NCBI GenBank assembly: GCA_003344405.1 | Contig: NOWV01000025.1 | Location: forward strand, 310,001 to 374,000 | Source of the DNA: Trichoplax sp. H2 | Taxonomy: Eukaryota; Placozoa; Uniplacotomia; Trichoplacea | DNA length: 64,000 bases | Direction of reading: 5' to 3' | Shown: one piece after another, positions 1 through 12,190 of the stretch | Layout of the letters: each line of letters starts with the position of its first letter | Position numbering within the stretch: position 1 is the stretch's first letter | Notes under the pieces: generated by a model | The model's input: only the letters and a program-made list of their open reading frames with translations | What the model was told of the DNA's origin: nothing | The model's database searches: none | Program-made: the position numbers and the translations under genes

Positions 1-239
1 TGAATACAAAGATTTCCATTTTGATTTCCTTCTTGACTAGTAGATTACTACGGTTAAATAGACATTTCTATCAACAATATATTGTCCATCAACATCCATG
101 GACTACCACAAAGTCTGTTTCCAGTAGTTTACATTTCATTTCTACTTAGCAAAAAGAAGTGATTGAAAGATTCAATTTTCATTCCCTGTAGTTGATCTTT
201 GCCATGAAAGGGTGGCTAAGGCAAAGTAGCCGAACCATC

Positions 240-620
240 AATATTATTCATCATCCTGTTGAATTTCTACCTTGGATGGAGCGATTGAAAATATTATTTT
301 CAAGATAAGTTTAGCAACCTTCTCATGGATGATTCTTTGGCATTTCTACCTTGGATGGATTGATCGAAAAGAATATTTTCAATCGGGACAAGATTGTCGT
401 AGAAACCTTCTCATGGATGATACTGTTGTATTTTTACTGTGGATGCTGAGTCATTGAAAATGGTATTCTCAATGAGGACAAGATGGAAACTTTCCTATCG
501 GTGAATCTATTGACGAGTATTTCTACCTAGGATTGAAAATGTACTTGACAACAAAGTAGAAACCTTCTCATTAATAATCCTGTTGTATTTCTACCTTGGA
601 TTGGACGATAGCAAATCTTT
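240..620. repeat. Decayed tandem repeat, unit about 90 bp
   Basis: A phrase close to tttctaccttggatgga recurs near 251, 342, 429, 520 and 587. Each copy is followed by a block like attgaaaatattttcaa and then aaccttctcatggatga. Spacing is about 90 bp, shorter at the end. The copies are diverged and in no shared open frame, so this is an old minisatellite rather than coding sequence. Confidence 0.7.
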
Positions 621-779
621 TCTTGGACCCATCAAATGCTGGAAAAAAGTAAAAATAGGCGAAAAAAATGGCCGTATCGAAGGTAACTCAAGTATCATCA
701 TCCTATCGATTTCTACTGGATGATAGATTGCAGCTACAAATCATCGTCATCGCCCATCTGCAGAACAAGTAGTGCAATA

Positions 780-1140
780 TACTAGTGACAAAGTTGAATA
801 TCATGATCTATTTCTATCAAGGGAAGAATAACAACTTTGAAATTATTTTCTTTGCCGTCACGATAGGGACCAAAGCGATCAAATAGGCTAGTGACAAAGT
901 ACAATATCATGATGATATCCATTTCTATCCATAGATTATTATTGGAAGATGGAAATGTTTTGGCTATTGATCCTTTGAAGGGTCTAGTGATGCCAAATTT
1001 ACAATATCTTTTTACAAAGTCCAATGATTGACTAAAAGTATTTTCATCATCATGTCTCTATCTGTCCTACAAGATGGAAATATTTTGGCTATTGATGCAC
1101 AACCTTCTCTTAAGAGTCTAGTGATGTCCAATGGCGGTAA
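780..1140. repeat. Short decayed direct repeat
   Basis: The phrase gtgacaaagt..aatatcatgat appears near 785 and 891, and a block with gatggaaat.ttttggctattgat appears near 949 and 1074. Two or three diverged copies of about 110-125 bp are visible. No gene is seen in this stretch. Confidence 0.5.
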
Positions 1141-1164
1141 GTTAGTTTATGACTAAACGTATAA

Positions 1165-1800
1165 TCATTTTTGGCCTACGGTTGGAAATTTTCTGTTGGT
1201 TATAGACCTCGAGCATCCTTTTGGCAAGGGATGTGAAATGGCAGTGACAAAGTTGATGAATAAAAGAATGATCATCATGTCCTTGTCTATCCTTAGACTA
1301 TCATCAGCAACTTTCTTTTGGTGATCGAGAAAGCCACCACATTCTTTTCGCCAGGGATGTAAAATAGCAGTGACCAAATTGATAAATAAAAGTCGGATTA
1401 TTCTTAGACTACGATTGGAAACTTTCTTCTGGTTACAGACCTACAGAATCCTTTTGGCAAGTGATGTCAAATGGCAGTAACAAAGTTCATGAAGAAAGGC
1501 ATCATGTCCCTCTCTACCCTTAGACGGCCATTAGCAATTTTCTTCTGCTTCTAAACTGACAACATCCTTTTAGCAAGTGATGTAAAATGGCAGCAACTAA
1601 GTTGATGAATACAGGTATGATCATGGTGTCCCTATCTACCCTTAGACTATTGTTGGGAAATTTTCTTCTAGTTATAAACCCCAATATGCTTTTAATAAGT
1701 GGTGTAAAATGGCAGTAACCACATTGATGAATAAAGAATTATCATACGACTATCTAGCCGTAGACTGTTATTGGAAATTTTCTTCTGGTGTTCAACCTCT
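1165..1800. repeat. Decayed tandem repeat, unit about 118 bp, at least five copies
   Basis: The anchor gatgtaaaatggcagtaac recurs with its gcag at 1241, 1367, 1474, 1590 and 1712 (spacings 126, 107, 116, 122). Each copy also carries cttagactat..ttggaaa..ttcttctggtta and gatgaataaa..atgatcat. Copies differ by many substitutions and small indels. Nothing coding is visible. Confidence 0.8.
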
Positions 1801-2699
1801 ACGATAGTGATCGTGATTGGCATTTTTGAGGATGGAAAAAATTGAAAGACGATGTTAAACTCTCCTCATCGCATGTACTGATAGTTTACAAAATCAATTG
1901 AAAAGGATAACTAAGAAAGGAAATGGGGGGTTGCTTATTCAAATGGTAAAACAAACTTCGATGGAAAACAGACTCAAGCTCGTTTAAAAATTGACATATG
2001 CCCATATTGGATCTGGTTCGACTTACTGCTCGACGATAGAGACGATCATCCACATCCTCCATGGTAGGCCAATTGAATTCCCATCGAGTTGAATGATGAT
2101 CAGATTAGCATCCAATTTACAAGACTTTCATGGTAAGTATATGACTAAACTACAAGATAATTATTCTTGCTTGATGGTATCCATGATGAAAGAGGTATTA
2201 GTTATCCTTATGTAGTTTGCTGATGGTACAATAATGAGTAAAAAGACTTTGTAAACGTCGAGTCAAACAATTTCAATAATGTTTCTTCCTTTTACTCTGG
2301 CTCCAACGACATGGATAGATTACTTGTCACCTTCTACAAGAAAGTAAGACAGATTCAACAGAGATTGCCCATTGGGTCAAGGATATAAATAGTCAAATCA
2401 TGGCCTAATTCTATTCTCCTTTTCTTCTATTTATTTGTCTATTAAAAATTAAATTGACTGCAATGATCATCATTGGCTAACCAATTGATTGCTAGGACAA
2501 TAACATTTATTTTCCATTAATTTCCATGTAGTGGAAAAAGTAGTTGAACAACAGTACTACCCCATGTGGAAAATAGCCTTTACAATATTGATTGATAGTA
2601 TTGCAAGAGAATATGTTCAACATCATGTAAATGGCTTGAATCTTGGTTTATTTGGACTTGGAGCAAGTTGTTGTTTACGTACTCATTCCAACCATTTGT
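1801..2699. other. Non-coding stretch, nothing recognised
   Basis: AT-rich sequence with no open frame beyond about 60 codons, no splice-flanked exon and no repeat unit that I could follow. Confidence 0.5.
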
Positions 2700-4110
2700 C
2701 TAATCGAGGGTAGAATTAACTGCTATAATGAAAATTAGACTCAACATCGACTATAACGGATTCTAATCCTCTTAAGTTATTATCATGAAGTTGCAAATTG
2801 ATTCGTCTAATACGTACAACATAGAATTGAAGGCGATCATGTAATTAAGCTTAACGATTATTACAACAGTTTCTATCTTTTGATGCAATCTATCCATCCA
2901 TTCCTCAATGGACGAACTCTATCTCGTAGTTATTTATTCATTTGATCCAGGAATGTTCATTGATGATGATCATCATCATCAAGTTGCAATCCATTCGTCC
3001 AATAGAGGATAGAAATCCATGCAATGATGAAATGAAGCTATTAACGTCTACTACAACCATTTCTACCTTTTAATTCTATCCATCACTCTGCGCTGTCTAG
3101 CTATCTTTTACTCATTTGATTTATGATTATTCGTTCAATATTATTCATTTTATGCATAGAATTCAATGCCATGATTAAAGTGGGTTTACAGTCTACTACA
3201 ACCTTTTCTACCATTTTATTTTATCCATCATCTACTCTGTCTAGTTGTCTTTTACTCATTGGATCTATGCGTTGAATATCGTTCATTTTATTTTAGGAGT
3301 TATCATTCCATTGGTGCAATAGAGCATGGCGATGATGAAATTGGGCTCGACCTACGACCACAGTTTCGACCATTTTAATTGATCAGATGATTTATCAATC
3401 CATTTATCCAATAGAGGATAGAACTGTATGCGATATTGAAATTAGTCTCAACGCCTACTACAACAGTTTGTATGATTTTTTTTTCTATCTTATGAATCAT
3501 CAATCCTATGTCTAATAGAGGATAGAATTCTATGCGTTGATGAAATTGGGCTCCAGGCCTACTACTGCAATAGCTTCTATCCATTATCCATCTTCCAATA
3601 GATTTACTCTATCTTTACTGTACAACTCGCTCAATTTAATGAATCGAAAATTGAATGATCCTCTATCGAAATAAATCTACAATTACCAATATCCAATCTA
3701 TCTATAGATTATCTACGCGTATATAGTATGAGTCTTGTAGCTTATAGTCATGAAGATCAAAGTGAGTGAGTCCTAAATAACATCGTCTATTCTCTCTCAT
3801 GAGTTGCCTTTTACCCATTTGATCCATGCCTGTTTATTGAACATCATCAAGTTATACGTCTAAATTGAGTTGTCTAATAGAGGATAGATTTGATGGCGAT
3901 AATGAAATTGGGCTCAAAGCTTTGTACAACTGCTTTTACTTTTTATACAATCCATCCTTCATTCTCTCATGTTCTTTATCTACTATTCGCTAAATTGAAT
4001 GAATCGGAAATTCAATTATCCTCTATGGAAATGAATCTACAACTATGAATATCCAATTTATCTACAGATACATTACGAATCTTGTTGGTCATGGTTATGT
4101 AGATCAAAGT
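2700..4110. repeat. Interspersed/tandem decayed repeat carrying a taatagaggatagaat core
   Basis: The core caatagaggatagaa (or a close variant), followed by atgcgatgatgaaattgggctc and then ctactacaac..tttctacc, recurs near 2703, 3001, 3159, 3318, 3408, 3515 and 3877. Spacing is irregular (about 90-360 bp). A second element, cgctaaattgaatgaatcggaa followed by atcctctat..aaatgaatctac, occurs near 3630 and 3990. No gene is supported here. Confidence 0.7.
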
Positions 4111-4439
4111 TCATTAGATGATCTAATTTGGGCCTGAACAACATCATTAGGAAACAAATTGATAAACCCACCGCAAGCGATAATTTGCAAGTGATTCACG
4201 CTTGAAATAAACCCCAATCTCTATTTCAAGATGGCTATCCCAATGGTCGATGAAATACATAGAAATACGTCGATTATATTTCTTGCGATTGGTGTTCCTT
4301 TAACCCTTGATAAATATATTGAGAAGATTACTCTGCTTGATTTACAAGGATATACTATCAATTGAAGCGAGTCTTCACGCAGAAATAGCAATCACTAGTT
4401 TCAATTGAAATAGATAGTCGAATGATCGATCTAGCGATC

Positions 4440-5300
4440 AGTTACTGTACTTTCCATTTTAATACAAGTGGATGTAGGGGCCTGCACGCTAGCTTATAAA
4501 ATGTGAATAAATCAATGGGCTGCAATTGCAATTGAAATGGATGTAGGAAAAGGGATCTCTACGCTAATTTGTCGATCAATCACTCGCCATTTTATTGTAC
4601 TGTATATTCATGTAAAAGTCTCGTAGATGTCGGAATATAGCCTCTATTGTAGCTTATGGAACAATTTACTCACCCTCTTAATGTAAATTAATATAAAGAT
4701 ATCATGGCTGTAGGAATATGGGGCTCTATCGTAGCTAATAGGTCAAACCCCTAGCATTTTAATGCACAGTAAATTAATGTAGAAATATGTGCCTCTACGC
4801 TAGCTTATAGACTAATTACCTGCTACTTAATGAATAATGTTTATTGACTTAGAAATATCGTGGATGTAGGAATAGGGGCCTCTGTCTTAGCTTATGGATC
4901 AATCGCCCGCTATTTTAATATAATATAGATTAATGAAGAAATATCGTGAATGTAGGAATAGAGGAATTTATCTTTGCTTTACGTGTATAGATCAATGACT
5001 CACTATTTTAAATGTAAATTAATATAGAAATATCGTGGATGTAGGAATAGCGGTCTCTACACTGGATTATGGATCAATTATCCACCATTTTAATGTACTG
5101 CATCTTGACGTGGAAATAGGCGCCTCTATCCTAGCTTAGCGATCAATCATCCACCATTTGAATGTATATTGATGGAGAAATCTGGTGGATGTAGGACTAT
5201 GGGCCTCCATCCTAACTTATGGATCAATCGCTCACCATTTTAATGTAGAAATCTTGTAAATAGAGCAATAGGGGCCTCTACGCTAGCTTACGGCTCTCCA
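4440..5300. repeat. Decayed tandem repeat, unit about 85-100 bp
   Basis: Recurring order: gatgtaggaataggggcc, tctacgctagcttatggatc, aatc.ccaccattttaatgta, aattaatgtagaaatatcg. About nine copies can be followed between 4440 and 5300, with variable deletions. The unit is unrelated to those of the neighbouring arrays. Confidence 0.75.
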
Positions 5301-6839
5301 CAAGATGCTATCCTTAAAAGAAAGCCATTGTGCTTCGATCTATTCCATTTATGGTGATATTTTACAAGCATAAGTGATGATTTCTATCCTACGAGTAAGT
5401 CCAAAGGATGGGTGCTGCTATGTCTACCTTGCCTGTATGGCCATAATCATGGAGAGTTTATACGAGTCTAGTTGTAAGCCTACAGTAAGCATGAGATAGA
5501 TTCAAGGTTTAAACTATCTCCTCATCATGATCCATTGCTTCTTTTATAGTTCTTGCAGTATGAATGTTTATTTTTTACATGTTTGAAAACGTTATAGACG
5601 AGCAAGAGTTAATTAATTTACTTTCAATCGATGATGACAGCTTGAATAGACTTATTCTATAGTCGATCTTGATCTCTATTCTGTTTCAACGCTTCTGTTG
5701 GATTAAGCATATTATGGATCGATTGATTTTGATGTTGATCAATTAGAATTTATCTAGCCTCGATGGAGTTTAATGTTCATCAATTTGAGTTTTATCTAGC
5801 CAACTGCCACACTTTTAAGAGTGAAAAAAGGGCGTTCCATAGTATGGTGGAAAACAACCGGAAAGGCAACGTGAGATGGAAAAATATTGTTGCATTCAAA
5901 TATCAATAATATTCCACTAGGGTGTCTTACAATAACAAATTAACAAAGCCAATCCCCAATTAAAATGTATCCAAACTGATTGACAAAAGCAATTATCTAC
6001 CACCAATTTGTCCAGTAATAGATTCGACAACACAAGGCATGATAGACATGATCAAGGCAATGATGGATCAAGATGCTAATGCCATATCCATCCTGTATTT
6101 TGAATATCATTCCCATAAAGCCCGTTGAAAAATTGTCAAGCTTTCCTGTCCAATTCTTCTACTTTTGTAATTGTTTTTGGCTTACAGAGGTATATCCAAG
6201 CTACAATCGCAATTATTTTGCCATCCATATCATGTACGAGTATAATATAATTATAATAAGTTCATAAAATAAATTTCAATGACTGGGGGATAACATTCTT
6301 TACAACTAGATAGCAGATGATGGCGAAATATTATCTGGTTTATTTCCATTTCAAGTCTAGCTTAGCTCGATCATATCCAATTAGAAATTCATCTCCATCT
6401 CTTGACATGAGTTTATAAGTTGCTTATAGCAAGAGAAATTTGCCTCCGTGACGTTAGAAATACGCGTAGGTAATATTGGAAATGCAATAATTGAGAGAAT
6501 TATTGCTAACTATTTCTCCAAATAAGATCGATCTTGAATAAAGTAAGGATGTTTTGTAAAGGAAATATCATTATTGGGACATGGGATTGCATCTTGGTTG
6601 TTATTGAAGTTATGGCTAAGACCATGCTCATGTTACTATGCATTAATAAAATCATCGATCTAAGCCATTATTAGATCGTTGTCTTTCCCAGTCTTGTTGC
6701 AGTAAAAATGTTATTTCCCATTTTTGGGATAGAAGGATGGAATAGGGATTGTATCGCTATACAACAGTAGCATGGCAAAAGTACTGTAAGTTAGGTTAAA
6801 TCGTCGGAAAAGGAAGTCAAATTCTTCCTGCCGTATTTT
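5301..6839. other. Non-coding stretch, nothing recognised
   Basis: No exon, RNA gene or repeat array could be supported. Only short AT-rich open frames occur, with no splice context. Confidence 0.5.
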
Positions 6840-7215
6840 TCAATTTTCGATGAATCTACTGTAAATCTGAGTTGGAGACGATGCCATCATTCAATTTCGA
6901 TCAGTCTAATTCTGCGTTGGATACAATCTGATCGTTTAATTTCGATCAGTTTAATTCTGTGTTGGATACAATCGGATCGTTCAAATTTGATGAATGTAAT
7001 TCTGTGATCGTTCAATTTTGATAAATCTAATTCTGTGATCGTCAATTTTGATAAATCTAATTCCATGTTGGATTCAATCTCATCGCTCCATTTCGACGAA
7101 TCGAATTCTGAGTTAGATACAAAGTGATCTTTCTACTTGGATGCATTTCATTCTGCGTTGGATACAATCTTATGATTCTATTTCGGTGAATCGAATCAAT
7201 GTGGATACAATCTGA
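6840..7215. repeat. Decayed tandem repeat, unit about 50-60 bp
   Basis: The unit is ttcgatcagtctaattctg followed by cgttggatacaatctgatcg. Six or seven copies run from about 6843 to 7215, some lacking the second half. A pyrimidine/purine run (ccctctccccccaccccccaaaaaa) follows at about 7296. Confidence 0.75.
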
Positions 7216-7219
7216 TCGT

Positions 7220-8260
7220 TCTGTTTCCATCAAATCGAAATCGAAGTACAGTATATACGTATAGATATGATATCATACAACTTTTCTCGTTTCCTCCCTC
7301 TCCCCCCACCCCCCAAAAAATGACGATTGCTGCGTTCAATCTTGCCATCAAACAATTTTATTCAGTAAATAAAGATCCATATTACAATTTCATAGTAATA
7401 GTGAGTAGCCTATCGCATAATCGATTGATTAACCTGGCTAGATAATTGTTTCACGGATAATCATCTTAATTAGGTAGGAAAAAGATGAGCTTCATAGCAA
7501 GATTACTCTAGATAAAACAGTGATCTATCCAAGAACTTTATGCTTCCATCATTGAATCATTGATAGTCCAGATGGCTAGTAAGACGTTGATTTGAAAAAA
7601 AGATTTTGACCGATTTACGTTTTCACAACGGTGTTACTACCCTACTAGGATCAAGTTAAGCAAACTTATGCTAGTGTAGTTTTAATTAATGAACGCGTAT
7701 TCCTTTCTGGTGGTAATTCAAGGTGAAATAATCTCACCTTCGAAAGCCTGAAAGGACGCCTTTTTAGTCTAATAATGAACACTTGTATCATCTACAATCA
7801 CTTTGCAAAAGCTAGAAAGGGAAAAATCGATCAAAGGCAGTAAAAACAACTCAATTGATGCCGTTTACAAGAAAAATAAAACTTGGAAAAAATGAAACTG
7901 CTTCTGAACAGTTCTCAATCAGCTAAAATAAACATCTTATCCATGCCGCTGTTGGAAAGCTAATTGGCATCTTACTCCGCCCGTTGATCATATAAGCTAT
8001 CTGTCTACATGAAATTAATACACAGTTGACGATCACTCATTCGGATGAGACAGGAGGAAAGCAAATAGAAAATGAGAACATAATCCAATTTATGTGAGAA
8101 GTAAATATATAAGAATATTTAATGAAAGAGAATATCATTGCTGAAAAATAACATTTATAGATCCGAGTAAGCGAAAGCATGATTCCATGATGCTGATAGT
8201 TTGGATACTTTATCGTGCAGTTCTTGGAAAGGAAATGGCGATGAAAAATCAACTTAATTT
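7220..8260. other. Non-coding stretch, nothing recognised
   Basis: AT-rich sequence. A palindromic cctttcgaa/aggtgagatt context near 7720-7760 (ggtgaaataatctcacctt) can form a short hairpin; otherwise no feature is supported. Confidence 0.4.
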
Positions 8261-9410
8261 GGGGTCAAGAGGACAAAAGGATGGACGATGATAAGTCGGA
8301 TCACGAATCATGACTATCATTCCTTTTTACTGCTGTGTGGAGGTGCGTCCATATTGGTAGCATATTTATTCTATCCTAAATAATCATGCTTATGTTGTTG
8401 GATGACACTATGCGAGTGCCATAACAATCCAATCTCACGATTCTTTCTGACTCAATAATGACAGGTTAGGATAGGGGAACAAAATCAAATCGATGATGAT
8501 CAAAAGTTCAAGGATGAATTGAATGCTATCCAATCCTAGATTTGTTTCTACAGTCATTGCCTTCATCTGGATAGCGTTTTTTTATGTTCCAAATTGTGTT
8601 TATCTTCATCTCCTCTTGGTGCCACATGATGATGGATCAACGGCATATTTTTAAGCTTATCATTGAAATGATGATGACGATGAGTCACTGGGTAGGGTAG
8701 GAAATAAAGATGAATCATTTCCTGGATGATGGCAAGAGAAAAAAGGATAGTAAGCCAAATGGGGAATCATGACTGATTGGCTGTCCCTCCCTCCCTCTTT
8801 TACTTGTTAGCAAAGTCTATTTCATGTTGATAGTGCATTACTGGTAGAAGAAATGAAATGTTTACACTGTCGTCTCATGATGATGAATTGATCAACGACA
8901 CATTTTAAGCTTGTTCATAAAATAATGATGACAACGGATTAAGAAGGAAATAGTCGTAGAGATAATAATAAAAAAAAAGAAATGAGATGATGATAAGCAG
9001 AATGGGAATCGTTGTTATCCGCTGTTGTACTCCGTTGTAGAATTCATTTGAAAGGCCTGATCTATCGATCGGCTATTATGCAAAATCGTGCTGATATGAA
9101 TATTTTCTTGTGGTTGTAAAATGGAATGGTCACTTTTGACGGAAAAACTGTAGTGATGATAATCATAACTGATTGGGATCGAAATGGAGATTGGCAAGAT
9201 AAAACAATGAATGATGTTAAGAAGAAAAAAAAGCAAGGATAAAGGATGGAAAATGCAATCCAATACATCATTGCCATCTGATCCGAGTAGAGTACTGTTT
9301 GGATTAGGGTGGAAATAGAATTGGGAAAAATGATAGCAAGAAAAGAAGAAATGATGGCAAGTCCCATGCAATGCATGATTGCAATCGGCTGGTACTACGA
9401 GTAGGATTGA
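8260..9410. repeat. Low-complexity atgatgatg-rich decayed repeat
   Basis: Blocks rich in gat/atg triplets recur. One, ttaagcttatcattgaaatgatgatgac, occurs near 8651 and again diverged near 8905. Another, aagaaaaaa.gatg.taag..aa.tgggaatc, occurs near 8735 and 8985. Spacing is about 250 bp. The long overlapping open frames here are a by-product of the triplet-rich composition. Confidence 0.5.
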
Positions 9411-9556
9411 AATGTTGTATTTTCCAATGCAATGATAAACTCAAAGCAGCGAGTGATACAATCATGTTGAAACGAGGCCAAATTGTGTGCATCAAGATAC
9501 AGAAAGATGATTTGATGAGAAATCAGTATGATGATGGATTGCTATGGTAGACTTAC

Positions 9557-9832
9557 TTCACGTTGCGAAGTGGCTTCGTGTTTTTTCTTGCGTTGCTTCT
9601 GTTTGGATGTTGAGCGTGCATTATTGGATGATGATGGATTGGTTGGATTAGCAGTAGCGGCAGCAGCAGCAGCAGGCGTAGTAGCCATATTGGCTCCTCC
9701 ACTAGGATGATCGTGAAGGGATGCTGTTGGAAGGAATGACGACTGCTGATGATTTGAATATTCTTGTTGTTGCCATCGATGATTACTCATATTATTATGT
9801 TGATGATGACGATGATTACTCTGCAACATCAT
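9557..9832 (-). CDS. Candidate coding exon (His/Gln/Asn-, Ala- and Lys-rich), product unknown
   Basis: The minus-strand frame opens with two ATG codons at 9832 and runs 92 codons to GAA, immediately followed by a good donor, gtaagtc, at 9556. The peptide starts MMLQSNHRHHQ, has an internal ATG at 9688 opening MATTP followed by six alanines, and ends with a basic KQKQRKKKH stretch. The composition resembles disordered regulatory proteins. It could be the first coding exon of a gene whose other exons lie further left or outside the window; I found no downstream exon in 1-9.5 kb. The alternative is a chance frame in triplet-repeat DNA. Product not recognised. Confidence 0.35.
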
Positions 9833-10145
9833 CGAGTGGATATCCACTGGTGCTTGTACACCAAGCAATGGACAACGGTGGTAGCCGGTCAATGGTGCCT
9901 TTAAGAGAGCACTGGATCGCTTAATAAAGACTTCAATTCAAGCAAGATGTTGTACAACTGTTGTGGATAAAATGAGCGTTGATGAAATGGACAAATAGCA
10001 AGGCTGATCGATGCAAGCAAGCCAATAGGTAAACATTTCGTCTTGTCCTTTTTGCCTTCTTGGCCATCCACTTGTGGGGTAGGGCTGTCCCAGACCCACC
10101 TTGAAATGGTTGGGCTGGCCGACCCCGGTCGAGCGGGTGAGGGCT

Positions 10146-10171
10146 ACAGTGTACAGTGTACAGTGTACAGT
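10146..10171. repeat. Microsatellite (acagtgt)n
   Basis: Four near-perfect tandem copies of the 7-mer acagtgt. Confidence 0.85.
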
Positions 10172-10538
10172 TGACGGTCGGCAGGGGGGAATACTGTAGC
10201 AGGGGGAAAATGCCTCAACTTGCTATGACTAGTCTACCACTGGTACACTCCATTGTCGCGTATACTCTTGTATGGATTATATCACCGACTACTTTCCTTT
10301 GCAGTCGACCATGGGCACTACGCGTCCACACCGGTCCAAGGTGGGCAAACAAACACGTGAGCGCCGACTTGTGGGTAGAAAGTCGATGGAGCCAACAAAC
10401 GACCATAGTGTGTATAGGTTGGGCAGTCATGTTTGTGCATGAGCCAACGTCATGGTCTGCGCCGACTTGACGCCATCACTTCTGCCCGTCCAAGCGTCTG
10501 TAGTACAGGACAGTAACCCATGGTAACCCATACCCAGA

Positions 10539-10590
10539 GTCGACTCAAGTGTGTCGTTGTGAGTTCTAGTTGTGACACACTGGAGTCGAC
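10539..10590. repeat. Inverted repeat, 17-bp arms, 18-nt loop
   Basis: The left arm gtcgactcaagtgtgtc (10539-10555) pairs with gacacactggagtcgac (10574-10590) with a single mismatch. It could form a stable hairpin or cruciform. Function unknown. Confidence 0.85.
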
Positions 10591-10794
10591 ACCAACACCG
10601 CCTCCAATCATAGCATCATCATCCAATCCATGACAACTGTCACGTGACCACCGGCAACAAGGTTGACCATCGACCGGTCAACCGTGTACGCTGACTCGAT
10701 TGCTCGTCCTTTCAACGGTGCCAAAATCGACTGACTAATCCATCTTCACCACACCTTCCATCTGACCAATTTCGATCTTACCATCTTCTCCATA

Positions 10795-12190
10795 TTGCTC
10801 ATATTGGATTACAAGGATAGTTATATTGCATATCGTTCTATTTGACCATCTACTCCATATTGCTCAATCGACCATGGTGTAGTGATGCACCCATATTGCA
10901 TTACAAGGATAGCTATATTCAATATCGTTCTGTTTGACCGTCTACTCCATCACCTATCTTACCATCTACTCGATATTGCTCAATCGACTATGGTGTACAG
11001 TAGTGATGCACCCATATTGCATTACAAGGATAGCTATATTCAATATCGTTCTGTTTGACCGTCTACTCCATCACCTATCTTACCATCTACTCGATATTGC
11101 TCAATCGACTATGGTGTACAGTAGTGATGCACCCATATTGCATTACAAGGATAGCTATATTGCATATCGTTCTATCTCACCATCTACTCCATATTGCTCA
11201 ATCGACTATGGTGTAGCGATGCACCCATATTGCATTACAAGGATAGCTATATTGCATATCGTTCTATCTCACCATCTACTCCATATTGCTCAATCGACTA
11301 TGGTGTAGTGATGCACCCATATTGCATTACAAGGATAGTTATATTCAATATCGTTCTATCTCACCATCTACTCGATATTGCTCAATCGACCATCGGATAG
11401 TGATGCACCCATATTGCATTACAAGGATAGCTATATTGCATATCCATTCTGTTTGACCATCTACTCCATATTGCTCAATCGACCATAGTGTAGTGATGCA
11501 CCCATATTGCATTACAAGGATAGTTATATTGCATATCGTTCTGTTTGACCATCTACTCGATATTGCTCAATCGACTATGGTGTAGCGATGCACCCATATT
11601 GCATTACAAGGATAGTTATATTCAATATCGTTCTATCTCACCATCTACTCGATATTGCTCAATCGACTATGGTGTAGCGATGCACCCATATTGCATTACA
11701 AGGATAGTTATATTGCATATCGTTCTATCTCACCATCTACTCCATATTGCTCAATCGACTATGGTGTAGTGATGCACCCATATTGCATTACAAGGATAGC
11801 TATATTGCATATCCATTCTGTTTGACCATCTACTCCATATTGCTCAATCGACTATGGTGTACAGTAGTGATGCACCCATATTGCATTACAAGGATAGCTA
11901 TATTCAATATCGTTCTGTTTGACCATCTACTCGATATTGCTCAATCGACCATCGGATAGTGTGATGCACCCATATTGCATTACAAGGATTGCTATATTGC
12001 ATATCGTTCTGTTTGACCATCTACTCGATATTGCTCAATCGACTATGGTGTAGTGATGCACCCATATTGCATTACAAGGATAGTTATATTCAATATCGTT
12101 CTATCTCACCATCTACTCGATATTGCTCAATCGACCATGGTATAGTGATGCACACATATTGCATTACAAGGATAGCTATACTTGATTATT
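10795..12190. repeat. Minisatellite, 92-bp unit, about 13 copies
   Basis: The block gatgcacccatattgcatta recurs with its gcaccc at 10887, 11008, 11129, 11221, 11313, 11405, 11498, 11590, 11682, 11774, 11872, 11966, 12058 and (gcacac) 12150. Most spacings are exactly 92 bp; the first two are 121 bp because of an extra block (tctactccatcacctatcttaccat). Each unit reads attacaaggatagctatat, tgcatatcgttct, accatctactccatattgct, caatcgactatggtgta. The last unit decays at about 12190. 92 is not a multiple of three, so the repetitive open frames across it are not a protein. Confidence 0.95.

Larger units (their letters stand above)
10060..10760. other. GC-richer block of unknown nature
   Basis: Composition changes sharply from AT-rich flanks to sequence with many CG dinucleotides and blocks such as gaccccggtcgagcgggtga. 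It contains a short microsatellite and a strong inverted repeat (listed separately). Long open frames occur on both strands but have no splice or codon signature. It could be a promoter region for the leftward candidate exon, or an inserted element. Confidence 0.45.

Noticed and set aside
9015-9495. Overlapping 60-118-codon frames on the minus strand
   Set aside because: Triplet-rich low-complexity DNA gives several overlapping hydrophobic frames with no domain and no preferred one.
9528-9924. Plus-strand frames opposite the candidate exon (Ala/Val-rich and Asp/Tyr-rich)
   Set aside because: They are mirror readings of the cag/gat triplet runs; the minus strand has the better start and a donor.
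10156-10470. Frames of 71-104 codons on both strands in the GC-rich block
   Set aside because: Lower stop frequency is expected from the composition; no domain or splice signal.
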